NCBI GenBank assembly: GCA_036396755.1 | Contig: DASWKG010000040.1 | Coordinates: 1 to 42,292 of the forward strand | Length of the DNA: 42,292 nt | Direction: 5' to 3' | From: DASWKG01 sp036396755 | GTDB lineage: Bacteria; Actinomycetota; UBA4738; CALAEC01 | Part shown: piece by piece, positions 1 through 7,820 of the stretch | Layout of the letters: each line of letters opens with the position of its first letter | Numbering within the stretch: the stretch's first letter is position 1 | Position numbers and translations under genes: made by a program | The notes under the pieces: model-generated | The model's database searches: none | What the model saw: only the letters and a program-made list of their open reading frames with translations | Told to the model about the DNA's origin: nothing

Positions 1-1
1 G

Positions 2-388
2 TCCGAGGCCGAGGGGTGTTTCGTCGCGGCGCATGCGGGCTGGCGGGGGCTCGCGGCGGGGATCGTCGACCGAGCGATGGGAACCTTCGAGCACCCCGGC
101 CGGGCGGCCGCGGCGATCGGGCCGGCGATCGGGCCGTGCCACTACGAGGTCGGCGAGGACGTCGCCCTGGCCGTCGCGGCGGGCTCGGACGCCGGCGCCG
201 TGCTCGAGCCTCGGGAGGGCGCCGTCTTCCTCGATCTTCCCGGCACCGTGGCGCGGGTCCTGCGACGGGCCGGCGTCCGAACGATCGACCGCGCCGACGA
301 GTGCACCGCCTGCGAGGAGGCCCGGTTCTTCTCGCACCGGCGCGACGGCGTCACCGGCCGTCAGGCGATGGTCGTGGCCCGCCGATGA
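2..388 (+). CDS. pgeF: Peptidoglycan editing factor PgeF / YfiH laccase-domain protein, C-terminal part
   Basis: The gene runs in from the left edge, so its N-terminal half is missing. The visible 128 codons carry the family signatures HAGWRG (residues 11-16 of the fragment), IGPC followed by HYEVG, and a C-terminal CTACEEARFFSHRRDG block. The His and Cys of the first two motifs are metal ligands in this cytoplasmic amidase/oxidase family. In E. coli the enzyme removes mis-incorporated residues from cell-wall precursors; other members act on purine nucleosides, so the exact substrate is inferred. The stop overlaps the start of the next gene (ATGA), which indicates co-transcription with yggS. 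In actinobacteria and firmicutes this gene normally follows ftsZ, expected just outside the window. Family assignment is firm. Confidence 0.93.
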   Translation, partial: SEAEGCFVAAHAGWRGLAAGIVDRAMGTFEHPGRAAAAIGPAIGPCHYEVGEDVALAVAAGSDAGAVLEPREGAVFLDLPGTVARVLRRAGVRTIDRADECTACEEARFFSHRRDGVTGRQAMVVARR

Positions 389-1074
389 CCGCCGCGCTTG
401 CCCAGGCCCTCGCGCGAGTGGAGGCGTCGATCGCCGCCGCCTGCGATCGGGCCGGACGCTCCCGTGAGGAGGTCCGCCTCGTCGCGGTCACCAAGCGGGT
501 GCCCGAGGACCTCGTGTCGGCGGCCGCCGCGGCCGGGGTGCGCGACTTCGGCGAGAACTATCTCCAGGAGCTCGAGCCGAAGCGGACGGTCGCGCCCGGC
601 GCGACCTGGCACTTCCTCGGGCGCCTCCAGCGGGGGAAGGCGGCGCGGCTCGTGGGGCTCGGCGTTTGGGTGCACACGCTCGAGCCCGGCGCGGCGGCCG
701 AACGGCTCGCCGCGCTGGCGGAGGAGCGAGGCGCCCGCGTGCCCTCGCTCGTGCAGGTCGACTTCGCGGGCCACCGCGTGGGCGTCGCGCCGGGCGACCT
801 GCAGAGCTTCGTCGGCTGGGCCGCGGCCCGCCCCGGCCTCGACGTGCGGGGCCTCATGACGGTCCCGCCCCTCGGCGAGCCGCCGAGGCCGTTCTTCCGG
901 CGGCTCCGGGAGCTGCGAGTCCGCCTCTCGGAGCGCTTCCCCGGCCTCCGGGAGCTCTCGATGGGGATGTCGTCCGATTACGAGGAAGCGGTGGAGGAAG
1001 GCAGTACCATGGTGCGTGTCGGGACGGCTATCTTCGGCCCCCGGCCCGAGCCCCACGGCGATAGGGAGCGGTGA
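385..1074 (+). CDS. yggS: YggS/PROSC family pyridoxal-phosphate-binding protein
   Basis: This is a 229-residue PLP-binding protein of the alanine-racemase-like fold I/III family, which buffers free PLP and influences amino-acid homeostasis without known catalysis. The PLP lysine is K37 in LVAVTKRVP. FGENYLQE, HFLGRLQRGK, GLMTVPP and the C-terminal LSMGMSSDYEEAVEEGST plus VRVGTAIFGPR blocks are all in the expected order, and the length is typical. The ATG at 385 overlaps the pgeF stop by 4 bp, so I chose it over the longer in-frame extension starting at 16, which lies inside pgeF. It belongs to the division-cluster operon with sepF, yggT and divIVA. Confidence 0.95.
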   Translation: MTAALAQALARVEASIAAACDRAGRSREEVRLVAVTKRVPEDLVSAAAAAGVRDFGENYLQELEPKRTVAPGATWHFLGRLQRGKAARLVGLGVWVHTLEPGAAAERLAALAEERGARVPSLVQVDFAGHRVGVAPGDLQSFVGWAAARPGLDVRGLMTVPPLGEPPRPFFRRLRELRVRLSERFPGLRELSMGMSSDYEEAVEEGSTMVRVGTAIFGPRPEPHGDRER

Positions 1075-1084
1075 GGAGGACACG

Positions 1085-1573
1085 ATGGCAGGCGCGTGGC
1101 GGAGGACCCTGAGGTACCTGGGCCTCGTGGAGGAGGACGAGCTCGAGGGCGGCATGGAGCCCGAGCTCGCCGAGGAGCCGGTCCGGCGCGCGACCCCGCT
1201 CCGGCGCGTGCACCGCGCCGAGCCCGAGGTCCGCGTGACCAGCCCCATGACCGAGAGCTCCGTCCGCACGATCCCGCAGACCCCGGCCGCGACGTCGGGG
1301 ATGATCCACCGGGCCGAGCCCAAGCGCTTCAACGAGGCGCGCGATCTCGGCGACAAGTACAAGGAAGGCGTCCCCGTCATCATGAACCTGCAGGGGACCG
1401 AGGACCCGATCGCCCGGCGCCTGGTCGACTTCGCGTCGGGGCTCGTCTTCGGGCTCGACGGCAAGATCGAGCTCGTCGCGAACCGCGTCTACCTGCTCAC
1501 CCCGAGCGAGGTGGAGGTGTCCGCGGAGGAGCGCGAGCGGATCCGCGAGGGCGGCTTCTACAATCAGCTGTAA
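1085..1573 (+). CDS. sepF: Cell division protein SepF
   Basis: A 162-residue SepF that bundles FtsZ filaments and anchors them to the membrane in bacteria lacking FtsA. The N-terminus (MAGAWRRTLRYLGL) is the amphipathic membrane-binding helix. Residues about 20-75 are a variable linker. The C-terminal 85 residues form the globular dimerising domain, with recognisable blocks at GVPVIMNLQG, RRLVDFASGLVFGLDG and YLLTPSEVEVS. An in-frame start at 1016 exists, but ATG 1085 is preceded by AGGAGGA four bases away and gives the conserved N-terminus. It starts 10 bp after yggS. Confidence 0.95.
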   Translation: MAGAWRRTLRYLGLVEEDELEGGMEPELAEEPVRRATPLRRVHRAEPEVRVTSPMTESSVRTIPQTPAATSGMIHRAEPKRFNEARDLGDKYKEGVPVIMNLQGTEDPIARRLVDFASGLVFGLDGKIELVANRVYLLTPSEVEVSAEERERIREGGFYNQL

Positions 1574-1624
1574 CGTGCGGGAGCGCCCCGACCGGCTCGC
1601 ACCTCCCCGCCCCCGCGAGGCGGC

Positions 1625-1900
1625 ATGACCGTCCGCTCCATCGCCTGCCTGCTCCTGTTCCTGTACTGGCTCGTCCTTCTCGCGCGCATCTTCCTCTCGT
1701 GGTTCCCTCCGCCGCGTACCCCGCTCGGGCGCCGTGCCGTGGACGTCATCTACGACCTGACCGAGCCCGTGATGAAGCCGCTGCGGGCGCTGATCCCGCC
1801 GATCCGGATGGGCATGATGGCGCTCGATCTCTCACCTATCATCGTCTTCATCGCCATCAGCATCATCCAGCGGTCGATCGGGTGTGGCGGGGTCATCTGA
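1625..1900 (+). CDS. YggT family membrane protein
   Basis: A 91-residue YggT-family integral membrane protein with two hydrophobic segments (about residues 4-26 and 65-88) separated by a short polar loop containing SWFPPPRTP and the typical DLTEPVMKPLR block. Family members cluster with division genes and have been linked to osmotic stress tolerance, but no biochemical role is established. The gene lies 51 bp after sepF and 16 bp before divIVA, in the same operon. There is no strong ribosome-binding site; the ATG is chosen because the first membrane segment follows at the usual distance. Confidence 0.9.
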   Translation: MTVRSIACLLLFLYWLVLLARIFLSWFPPPRTPLGRRAVDVIYDLTEPVMKPLRALIPPIRMGMMALDLSPIIVFIAISIIQRSIGCGGVI

Positions 1901-1916
1901 ATCCAAGGAGGTTCCC

Positions 1917-2618
1917 ATGGCGCGGTTCAGGAAGCGTGATCGAGAGGAGGCCGCCGGGTTCGGCGGCGACGCGGGCGACTCGGCGGAGGCCGGGTTCCTC
2001 GGCGACGACGGCCCGGCCGCGTCGAGCGGGCGGCTGACGCCGGTCCAGGTTCAGGAGAAGGTGTTCCGGCTCGGCTTCCGCGGCTACAGCGAGCGTGAGG
2101 TCGACGAGTTCCTCGACCTTGTGACCGAGGAGCTCGCCGGGCTCCACGAGGAGAACAAGCGACTGCGGGAGGAGATCGAGCTCCGCGGCGCCGGCGCCTC
2201 GAGCGAGGGCGCGAGCCGGGAGGCCGAGGACGTGCTCCGCGAGGCCCGCGAGGAGGCGGCCCGCATCCTCGCCCAGGCCGAGCAGGGGAGCGGCGGCGCC
2301 GGTCCGGGCATCTCGGCGGCGTTCCTCTCCCGGGAGCGCGACTTCCTCCAGGAGCTGGCGCAGCTCGTCCAGTCCCACGCGGACGCCCTTCGCGGCGAGG
2401 CCACCCGGGTCCGTCAGGAGACGGCGAAGCCGGCGAAGACGAAGCCCGCGACGAAGACCAAAGCGAAGCCCGAGCCGACCCCCGACCCGGAGGCGCGCGA
2501 GGAGCCACCGGCCGATCCCGATCCCGCTCCGGTCCCCGAGGGGCCCTCCGGCGGCTCGGCGTCGCTCGACGACAACGACGAGCCGTCGCTCCGCGAGCTG
2601 TTCTGGGGCGAGGAGTGA
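1917..2618 (+). CDS. divIVA: DivIVA / Wag31 domain protein
   Basis: A 233-residue DivIVA-family protein that would mark poles or septa and recruit the wall machinery in this lineage. The diagnostic block, LTPVQVQEKVF followed by GYSEREVDEFLDLVTEEL, lies at about residues 40-75 and runs into a coiled coil. It is preceded by an unusual acidic 35-residue N-terminal extension. After the coiled coil comes a short segment around AAFLSRERDFLQELAQLV, then a Lys/Ala/Pro-rich tail (KPAKTKPATKTKAKPEP) and an acidic end. ATG 1917 has a near-perfect AAGGAGG at 1905-1911 and is preferred to the in-frame start at 1884, which overlaps yggT. The extended N-terminus is odd because DivIVA normally binds membranes through its first residues. 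Confidence 0.92.
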   Translation: MARFRKRDREEAAGFGGDAGDSAEAGFLGDDGPAASSGRLTPVQVQEKVFRLGFRGYSEREVDEFLDLVTEELAGLHEENKRLREEIELRGAGASSEGASREAEDVLREAREEAARILAQAEQGSGGAGPGISAAFLSRERDFLQELAQLVQSHADALRGEATRVRQETAKPAKTKPATKTKAKPEPTPDPEAREEPPADPDPAPVPEGPSGGSASLDDNDEPSLRELFWGEE

Positions 2619-2665
2619 GCGCCGGGTACGGTAGGGTGCTCTCGACCGACGTCTAGGGGGAGAGC

Positions 2666-3349
2666 ATGTACGCAACGTCCATCGTCTTCCTGATCGCCGC
2701 CGTGGTCTCGCTGGCGATCGGGTTCTTCCAGGACGAGGAGCTGACGCTCGTCTACGTCTCGATCGCGGCGAGCGCCCTGTCGGCCGTGTTCTGGGCGCTC
2801 GGCGTCTTCCGCAAGCGACCGATCCGCGAGGCGACGGCCGGGGCGCCGTACGGCCCCGACGAGGGGACGCGCGAGACCGTGACGGCGCCGACGAGGCCGG
2901 TCCGCCGTCCCGCGCAGCCCGCCGGTGCGACCCGACCGTCGACCGCGAAGCCGGCGCCGGCCGCGACCCCGGCCCCCGCCGCGGCGAAGACGGCCGCCAA
3001 GAAGACGGCGGCAGCGGCGCCCTCGAAGACCGCCGCCAAGGCGACGACGAAGCCCGTCGCGGCGAAGACGACCGCCGCGGCCAAGCCCGCCGCGGCGAAG
3101 ACCGCGACCGCGAAGAAGACGACCGCGAAGACCGCTGCGACCACGACGACCGCCGCTGCGAAGCCCGCGGGCGCCAAGAAGACGGCGGCGAGCTCGTCGC
3201 GGTCCCAGGTGGTGGCGATCCCCGAGCGGGGCACCTACCACCGGCCCGACTGCCGCTACGTGAAGGGCCGCCGCGACACCGAGCGCATCACCGTGGCCAC
3301 GGCCAAGCGCCGCGATTTCACCGCCTGTGGCACCTGCAAGCCCGCGTAG
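2666..3349 (+). CDS. Membrane protein with Lys/Ala-rich H1-like tail and C-terminal Ada-like zinc motif
   Basis: A 227-residue protein built in three parts. Two membrane segments occupy about residues 3-20 and 29-47. Residues about 75-185 are a low-complexity Lys/Ala/Pro/Thr tract made of repeats such as AAKTAAKKTAA and KTTAKTAA, resembling the C-terminal tails of histone H1-like and HupB proteins. The last 40 residues contain YHRPDCRYVKGRR then FTACGTCKPA, a Cys-Cys-x2-Cys arrangement like the zinc module of Ada. The architecture suggests a membrane-anchored polycation that could touch DNA or teichoic/peptidoglycan polymers; this is inference. GGGGGAG at 2656-2662 is the ribosome-binding site. 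It sits downstream of divIVA and converges with ileS. I do not recognise a named family for the whole protein. Confidence 0.8.
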   Translation: MYATSIVFLIAAVVSLAIGFFQDEELTLVYVSIAASALSAVFWALGVFRKRPIREATAGAPYGPDEGTRETVTAPTRPVRRPAQPAGATRPSTAKPAPAATPAPAAAKTAAKKTAAAAPSKTAAKATTKPVAAKTTAAAKPAAAKTATAKKTTAKTAATTTTAAAKPAGAKKTAASSSRSQVVAIPERGTYHRPDCRYVKGRRDTERITVATAKRRDFTACGTCKPA

Positions 3350-3355
3350 CCCGGC

Positions 3356-6300
3356 TCAGCGGGCGCGGGCAATCGCGATGGTGAGCGAGGTCCCCTCGAT
3401 CTCGACGGTGTCGCGGTAGCCGTCGGCCGGCGCGGCGCCTGCGGACGCCAGCACCTCGGCCCGGATCCAGTCGCCGTGCGCGTCGATCGCGCGCCGGACC
3501 TCGTCGTCGGCATCGAGGCCGAGGTGGATGCGGTCGGTGACCTCGAGGCCGGCTGCCTTCCGGGCGTCCTGGACCGCGCGCACGACCTCGCGGGCGAGGC
3601 CCTCGAGGCGCAGCTCGTCGTCGAGCTCGAGGTCGAGAGCGACCGTGACCCCCGCCTCGCCGGCGAGCCCCCAGCCTGTCCGCGTCTCCCGGTGCAGCTC
3701 GACCTCCTCGGGCGAGATCGTCTCGGCGCCCGACGGCAGGTCGAGCGTGACCGGATCCCCGGCGGCAAGCCGGGCCGCGAGCGCGCCGTCGTCGGCGGTG
3801 AACGCCGCGGCGACCTCCTTCACCCGTGGGCCGAGCCGCGGGCCGAGCACCTTGAAGCTCGGCTTCGCCGACCACCCCGCCAGCTCCTCGGCCGCCGTCG
3901 TCAGCTCGACCGACCGCACGTTCAGCTCCTCGGCGATCAGGTCGAGCAGCGGCTCCAGCCGTCCCGGGTCGCCGGCGACCTGCACCACCGCGAGAGGGAG
4001 CGGCTGGCGCACGCGGACCTTCGCGTTCGTCCTGGCCGCCCGCCCCAGCGAGGCGATCTGCCGTGCGAGCGCCATCGCCTCCTCGAGGGGCGCGTCGCGC
4101 AGCGCCTCGTCGGGCTCGGGGTAGTCCGCGAGGTGCACCGACTCTGGCGCGTCGGCGTCGGCGCCGCGCACGAGGTTCTGGTGCAGCTCCTCGGCGATGA
4201 ACGGCGCGAACGGCGCGAGCAGCGCGGCCACGGCCGACAGCGACTCGTGGAGCGTGAGGAAGGCCGCGGCCTTGTCGCGGTCGTCGGCCGGACCGGCCGG
4301 GTCCCAGAAGCGGCGCCGCGACCGGCGCACGTACCAGTTCGAGAGGTCGTCGACGAACGCGTCGATCGCGCGCGCGGCGGAGGTCGCGTCGTAGTGCTCG
4401 AGGCCGTCTCGCGCCGCGGCGATCGTCGAGTGCAGCCGGGACAGCGCCCACCGGTCGAGGGCGGGCCGCTCCGCGGGCGGCACGACGAGGCCTGCCGGAT
4501 CGACGTCGTCGATGTTCGCGTAGGTCACGAAGAACGCGTAGGTGTTCCAGAGCGTGAGGAAGAAGCGGCGCAGCACGTCGAGCACCGCCTCCGGCGACAC
4601 GCGGCGCGTCTGCCACGGCGGGCCCGCGGTGAAGAAGTACCACCGCAGCGGATCGGCGCCCACGGTGTCGAGGATCGACCAGGGGTCGAGGACGTTCCCC
4701 GTGCTCTTCGACATCTTGCGGCCATCCTTGTCGACGACGAGGCCCAGGACCACGCAGTTCCGGTACGCCGACTCGCCGAAGAGCAGGACCCCCTCGGCCA
4801 TCAGCGAGTAGAACCATCCGCGCGTCTGATCGACCCCTTCGCAGATGAAGTCGGCGGGGAAGCGCCGACGGAGCAGCTCGTCGCCGGTGCCCAGGTCGGG
4901 GTGGTAGCCCCACTGCGCGTAGGGCATCGCACCCGAGTCGTACCAGGCGTCGATCACGTCGGGCAGCCGCGACGCCTCGCCGCCGCACTCGGGGCAGGAG
5001 ATGGCCACCTCGTCGATGTCGGGCCGGTGCGGGTCGACGCCGGTGACGTCGCGCCCCGCGAGCTCCGAGAGCTCCTTCAGCGACCCCACGACGGTGTCGT
5101 GGCCCTCGCCGCACCGCCACACCGGCAGCGGCGTGCCCCAGTAGCGCGCCCGCGACAGCGCCCAGTCGACGTTGTTCTCGAGCCAGTTGCCGTAGCGCCC
5201 GTGCTTGATGTGATCGGGGTGCCAGCCCACCTTCTCGTTCGCCGCGAGCAGCTCGTCCTTCCTCCGCGTGGTGAACACGTACCAGGAGGTGCGCGCGAAG
5301 TAGATGAGCGGCGTGCCGCAGCGCCAGCACAGGGGATAGGTGTGCTCGATCCGCTCGTCGCGCAGCAGCAGCCCGCGCCCCCGTAGGTCCTCGATGATGT
5401 GCGGGTCGGCCTCCTTGATGAACTGCCCCCGGACGAACGCCGGCGCGAGGTCGGTGAACCGTCCCCGGTCGTCGACCGGGATGAACACCGGCCAGCCCTC
5501 CCGCCGTCCGGTGTCGAGGTCCTCGGCCCCGAAGGCGGGCGCCATGTGCACCACGCCCGTCCCCTCCGCCATCGAGACGAAGTCGGTCCCCACCACCGTG
5601 TGGGTCGTCTCCCCCTCGACCGTGTCGAAGAGGGGCTCGTAGCGGGCGCCGACCAGCTCCTCGCCGCGAACCGTCCCGGCCACCCGCCCCTCCTCGCCGA
5701 GCGCCGGCTCGCGCAGCGGCTCGGCCACGATCAGGCGCTCGCCGCCCCGCTCGACGATCGCGTACTCGGCGCCAGGGTCCACCGCGAGGCCGGTGTTCGA
5801 GATCAGCGTCCAGGGCGTGGTCGTCCATCCCACCAGATCGGCGCCCACCAGATCGGCGCGCGACGCCTCGCGGATGCGGAACCTCACGAACACGCTCGGG
5901 TCCTCGACGGTCTCGTACCCCATCGAGACCTCGTGGTCGGAGAGCGCCGTCTCGCAGCGGGGGCACCACGGGACCACCTTGTGGTCCTCGCCGAGAAGGC
6001 CCTTCCCGTGGAGCGTCTTCAGCGACCACCAGACGCTCTCGACGTACTCGGGATGCATGGTCATGTAGGCATCGGAGAGGTCGAGCCAGAACCCGATGCG
6101 CTCGGTCATCCGGGCCCAGTCCTTCACGTAGCGGGTCACCGACTCGCGGCAGCGGCGGTTGAACTCGGCGACACCGAACTCCTCGATGTCGCGCTTGGAG
6201 TTGACCCCGATCTCCTTCTCGATCTCGAGCTCGACGGGCAGGCCGTGGCAGTCCCAGCCGGCCTTCCGGTGAACGTAATGGCCGGTCATCGTGCGGAAGC

Positions 6301-6514
6301 GCGGGTAGACGTCCTTGAAGGTGCGCGCCAGGACGTGGTGGATGCCGGGCTTCCCGTTGGCCGTCGGCGGGCCCTCGTAGAAGACCCACTCGGGAGCGCC
6401 CTCGCGGGCCTTCAGCGACCTGGCGAAGACGTCCTGCTCGCGCCACAGCTCGAGGATGCCGCGCTCGAACGCGGGGTAATCGACCTTCGTCTCGATGGGG
6501 CGGTACCTCGGCAT
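3356..6514 (-). CDS. ileS: Isoleucyl-tRNA synthetase
   Basis: A 1052-residue class Ia synthetase that charges tRNA-Ile. The HIGH-type motif is HHVL at residues 59-62, inside GPPTANGKPGIHHVLART. RKMSKSTGN lies near residue 600. The CP1 editing domain lies between them, and SCPECGGE is a zinc-type Cys pair. The length and the GPPTANG block fit the long IleS form common in actinobacteria, related to the eukaryotic-like type. ATG 6514 is preceded by GAGGAG at a good distance, so the 266-residue upstream extension that is open in this frame is not part of the gene. It converges with the preceding membrane-protein gene, with 6 bp between stops. A stem-loop leader precedes it. Confidence 0.97.
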   Translation of the reverse strand: MPRYRPIETKVDYPAFERGILELWREQDVFARSLKAREGAPEWVFYEGPPTANGKPGIHHVLARTFKDVYPRFRTMTGHYVHRKAGWDCHGLPVELEIEKEIGVNSKRDIEEFGVAEFNRRCRESVTRYVKDWARMTERIGFWLDLSDAYMTMHPEYVESVWWSLKTLHGKGLLGEDHKVVPWCPRCETALSDHEVSMGYETVEDPSVFVRFRIREASRADLVGADLVGWTTTPWTLISNTGLAVDPGAEYAIVERGGERLIVAEPLREPALGEEGRVAGTVRGEELVGARYEPLFDTVEGETTHTVVGTDFVSMAEGTGVVHMAPAFGAEDLDTGRREGWPVFIPVDDRGRFTDLAPAFVRGQFIKEADPHIIEDLRGRGLLLRDERIEHTYPLCWRCGTPLIYFARTSWYVFTTRRKDELLAANEKVGWHPDHIKHGRYGNWLENNVDWALSRARYWGTPLPVWRCGEGHDTVVGSLKELSELAGRDVTGVDPHRPDIDEVAISCPECGGEASRLPDVIDAWYDSGAMPYAQWGYHPDLGTGDELLRRRFPADFICEGVDQTRGWFYSLMAEGVLLFGESAYRNCVVLGLVVDKDGRKMSKSTGNVLDPWSILDTVGADPLRWYFFTAGPPWQTRRVSPEAVLDVLRRFFLTLWNTYAFFVTYANIDDVDPAGLVVPPAERPALDRWALSRLHSTIAAARDGLEHYDATSAARAIDAFVDDLSNWYVRRSRRRFWDPAGPADDRDKAAAFLTLHESLSAVAALLAPFAPFIAEELHQNLVRGADADAPESVHLADYPEPDEALRDAPLEEAMALARQIASLGRAARTNAKVRVRQPLPLAVVQVAGDPGRLEPLLDLIAEELNVRSVELTTAAEELAGWSAKPSFKVLGPRLGPRVKEVAAAFTADDGALAARLAAGDPVTLDLPSGAETISPEEVELHRETRTGWGLAGEAGVTVALDLELDDELRLEGLAREVVRAVQDARKAAGLEVTDRIHLGLDADDEVRRAIDAHGDWIRAEVLASAGAAPADGYRDTVEIEGTSLTIAIARAR

Positions 6515-6552
6515 GCGTCGCTCCTCGAACCGATGCGGACCCGGCGGGAAGC

Positions 6553-6578
6553 GGGACCCCGCGTCACCGCGGGATCCC
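6553..6578 (-). promoter_or_regulatory. Stem-loop in the ileS 5' leader
   Basis: An 11-bp stem (GGGATCCCGCG / CGCGGGGTCCC on the minus strand) closes a GTGA tetraloop. The single non-Watson-Crick pair is G-U on the minus strand but A-C on the plus strand, so it folds best in the ileS sense RNA. It starts within a few bases of a predicted ileS transcription start and ends 38 bases before the start codon. It could be a stability hairpin or a minimal attenuation device; I see no T-box Stem I. Confidence 0.5.
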
Positions 6579-6587
6579 GACCGTGCG

Positions 6588-6593
6588 ATTGTA
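6588..6593 (-). promoter_or_regulatory. Putative ileS -10 element
   Basis: TACAAT on the minus strand fits TAnnnT and places transcription start near 6581, just before the leader stem-loop. No good -35 is visible at the usual spacing, so support is moderate. Confidence 0.35.
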
Positions 6594-6602
6594 TCCACCG
6601 CC

Positions 6603-6896
6603 ATGGGGGCGGAGTGGGTTCGCGGGTCGGGGACGGGCTGCACGGTGGCGGTCCGGGTGATCCCGAGGTCGCCGCGTCCGGGCGTCCTGGTCGAGGAGCG
6701 GGGCCTCGTGATCAGGGTGCAGGCCGCCCCCGAGGGCGGCCGCGCCACCGACGAGGCCCGGAGGCGCCTCGCCGACGCGCTGGGCGTGCCCCCCTCGGCG
6801 GTCCGGCTCCGAACGGGCATGACCTCCCGGGCGAAGGCCTTCGAGGTGGCGGGCCTCGGCCCCGAGGACGTCCGGGCCCGGATCCGCCACGCCTGA
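6603..6896 (+). CDS. DUF167 / YggU family protein
   Basis: A 97-residue protein of the small alpha/beta DUF167 family. Recognisable blocks are VRVIPRSPRPGV, LVIRVQAAPEGGRATDEA and LADALGVPPSAVRLRTGMTS followed by R.K, in the standard order and at the standard length. Biochemical function is unknown across the family; bacterial members usually sit next to yggT or division genes. ATG 6603 is chosen over an in-frame start at 6495 because the latter overlaps the ileS start and its leader. The gene is divergent from ileS and precedes the DksA/TraR gene. Confidence 0.85.
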   Translation: MGAEWVRGSGTGCTVAVRVIPRSPRPGVLVEERGLVIRVQAAPEGGRATDEARRRLADALGVPPSAVRLRTGMTSRAKAFEVAGLGPEDVRARIRHA

Positions 6897-6906
6897 GCCT
6901 GCTTCC

Positions 6907-6936
6907 TTGGCGCGAAGTCGAGGCGCGTGCTACCGT
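6907..6936 (+). promoter_or_regulatory. Promoter for the DksA/TraR gene
   Basis: TTGGCG at 6907-6912 and TACCGT at 6931-6936 are 18 bp apart, with an extended TGC directly before the -10. The predicted start is near 6943, so the mRNA would begin only about 7 bases before the ATG at 6950. This agrees with the absence of a Shine-Dalgarno sequence. The same TGCTACCGT core recurs before the subtilase gene at 34741. Confidence 0.55.
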
Positions 6937-6949
6937 CCCCGCGATCCCG

Positions 6950-7336
6950 ATGGCGACCAAGAAGGCATTCACGAAGGCGGAGACCAACCCCATCCGCAAG
7001 CTGCTCCAGGAGGAGCGGAAGGAGCTCGAGCGCCAGCTCGCCGAGCTCGACGAGACCTCGTTCGGGTCCAGCCAGTCCGAATCGTCCGGAGAGATGTCCT
7101 TCGACGAGGAGTACGCCGACGCCGGCACCAACACCTTCGAGCGCGAGAAGGACCTCTCCCTCTCGAACAACATCAAGGACCTTATGGACAAGATCGACCG
7201 CGCGCTCGACCGGATCGAGCACGGGACCTACGGGCTCTGCGAGCGATGCGACAAGCCCATCGAGAAGGCCCGGATCAAGGCGCTGCCCTACGCGACGCTG
7301 TGTATCGAGCACGCGCAGGCCGAAGGGCGCCGCTGA
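6950..7336 (+). CDS. TraR/DksA-type zinc-finger protein
   Basis: A 128-residue DksA/TraR-family protein. An N-terminal coiled coil (about residues 10-85, with many Glu/Lys heptads) precedes the zinc module GLCERCDKPIEKARIKAL and then ATLCIEHAQ. In most family members the last pair is Cys-x2-Cys; here the fourth ligand position is His (CIEH), which can still bind zinc. Family members bind the RNA polymerase secondary channel and modulate initiation, though short actinobacterial versions are poorly characterised. It is placed directly before lspA and overlaps its likely start. Confidence 0.85.
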   Translation: MATKKAFTKAETNPIRKLLQEERKELERQLAELDETSFGSSQSESSGEMSFDEEYADAGTNTFEREKDLSLSNNIKDLMDKIDRALDRIEHGTYGLCERCDKPIEKARIKALPYATLCIEHAQAEGRR

Positions 7337-7818
7337 AGGCCTCGGCTCGCACCGGCCAGCTCCTCTACCTGACCGCTGCGGGGGCCTACGGGCTCGACCG
7401 ACTCACCAAGATCCTCGCCGAGAGCCACCTCGACGGCCGGCCGCCGATCGACCTCATCCCGGGTGTCCTCCGGCTGCGGTTCACCACGAATCCGGGCGGC
7501 GCCTTCGGCCTGTTCGGCGGCCTCACCTGGCTCTTCGTGGTGGTGAGCGTGGTGGTGATCGGTGCCGTGCTCTACGCGGCGCGCGACCTCCCCGATCGGC
7601 CCACCGCGATCGCGCTCGGCCTGGTGCTGGCCGGGGCGCTCGGCAACGTCACCGACCGGTTCGTGCGAGGCCCTGGCTTCTCGGGCGAGGTCGTCGACTT
7701 CATCGACCTGCACGTGTGGCCGGTCTTCAACGTGGCCGACATGGCGATCGTGGTGGGCGCGGCCATCCTGGTGCTGTCGGGCCTCCGCAGGCGCCCCGAC
7801 GAGCCCCCGGGGGGCTGA
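7300..7818 (+). CDS. lspA: Lipoprotein signal peptidase
   Basis: A membrane aspartyl protease (peptidase II) that cleaves the signal peptide of diacylglyceryl-modified prolipoproteins. Four membrane segments are visible. The catalytic aspartates are in GNVTDRF and FNVADMAI, with TTNPGGAFGLF and VVDFIDLHVWP in their normal positions. The start is uncertain. GTG 7300 overlaps the upstream gene by 37 bp and gives 172 residues. CTG 7333, in a CTGA overlap with that gene's stop and preceded by GAAGGG, would give 161 residues with the first Asp at a more usual position (22). Two lipoproteins in this window (17869 and 26815) are likely substrates. Confidence 0.92.
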   Translation: MYRARAGRRAPLKASARTGQLLYLTAAGAYGLDRLTKILAESHLDGRPPIDLIPGVLRLRFTTNPGGAFGLFGGLTWLFVVVSVVVIGAVLYAARDLPDRPTAIALGLVLAGALGNVTDRFVRGPGFSGEVVDFIDLHVWPVFNVADMAIVVGAAILVLSGLRRRPDEPPGG

Positions 7819-7820
7819 CC

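Noticed and set aside
2940..3190. Lys/Ala codon repeats as a DNA minisatellite
   Set aside because: Units are irregular at the DNA level and are explained by the encoded H1-like tail.
6515..6600. T-box riboswitch before ileS
   Set aside because: No Stem I, no specifier loop and no recognisable T-box sequence in the short leader.
6515..7312. Upstream extension of the ileS reading frame by 266 codons
   Set aside because: It overlaps DUF167 and the DksA/TraR gene on the other strand, and the true start has a good ribosome-binding site.
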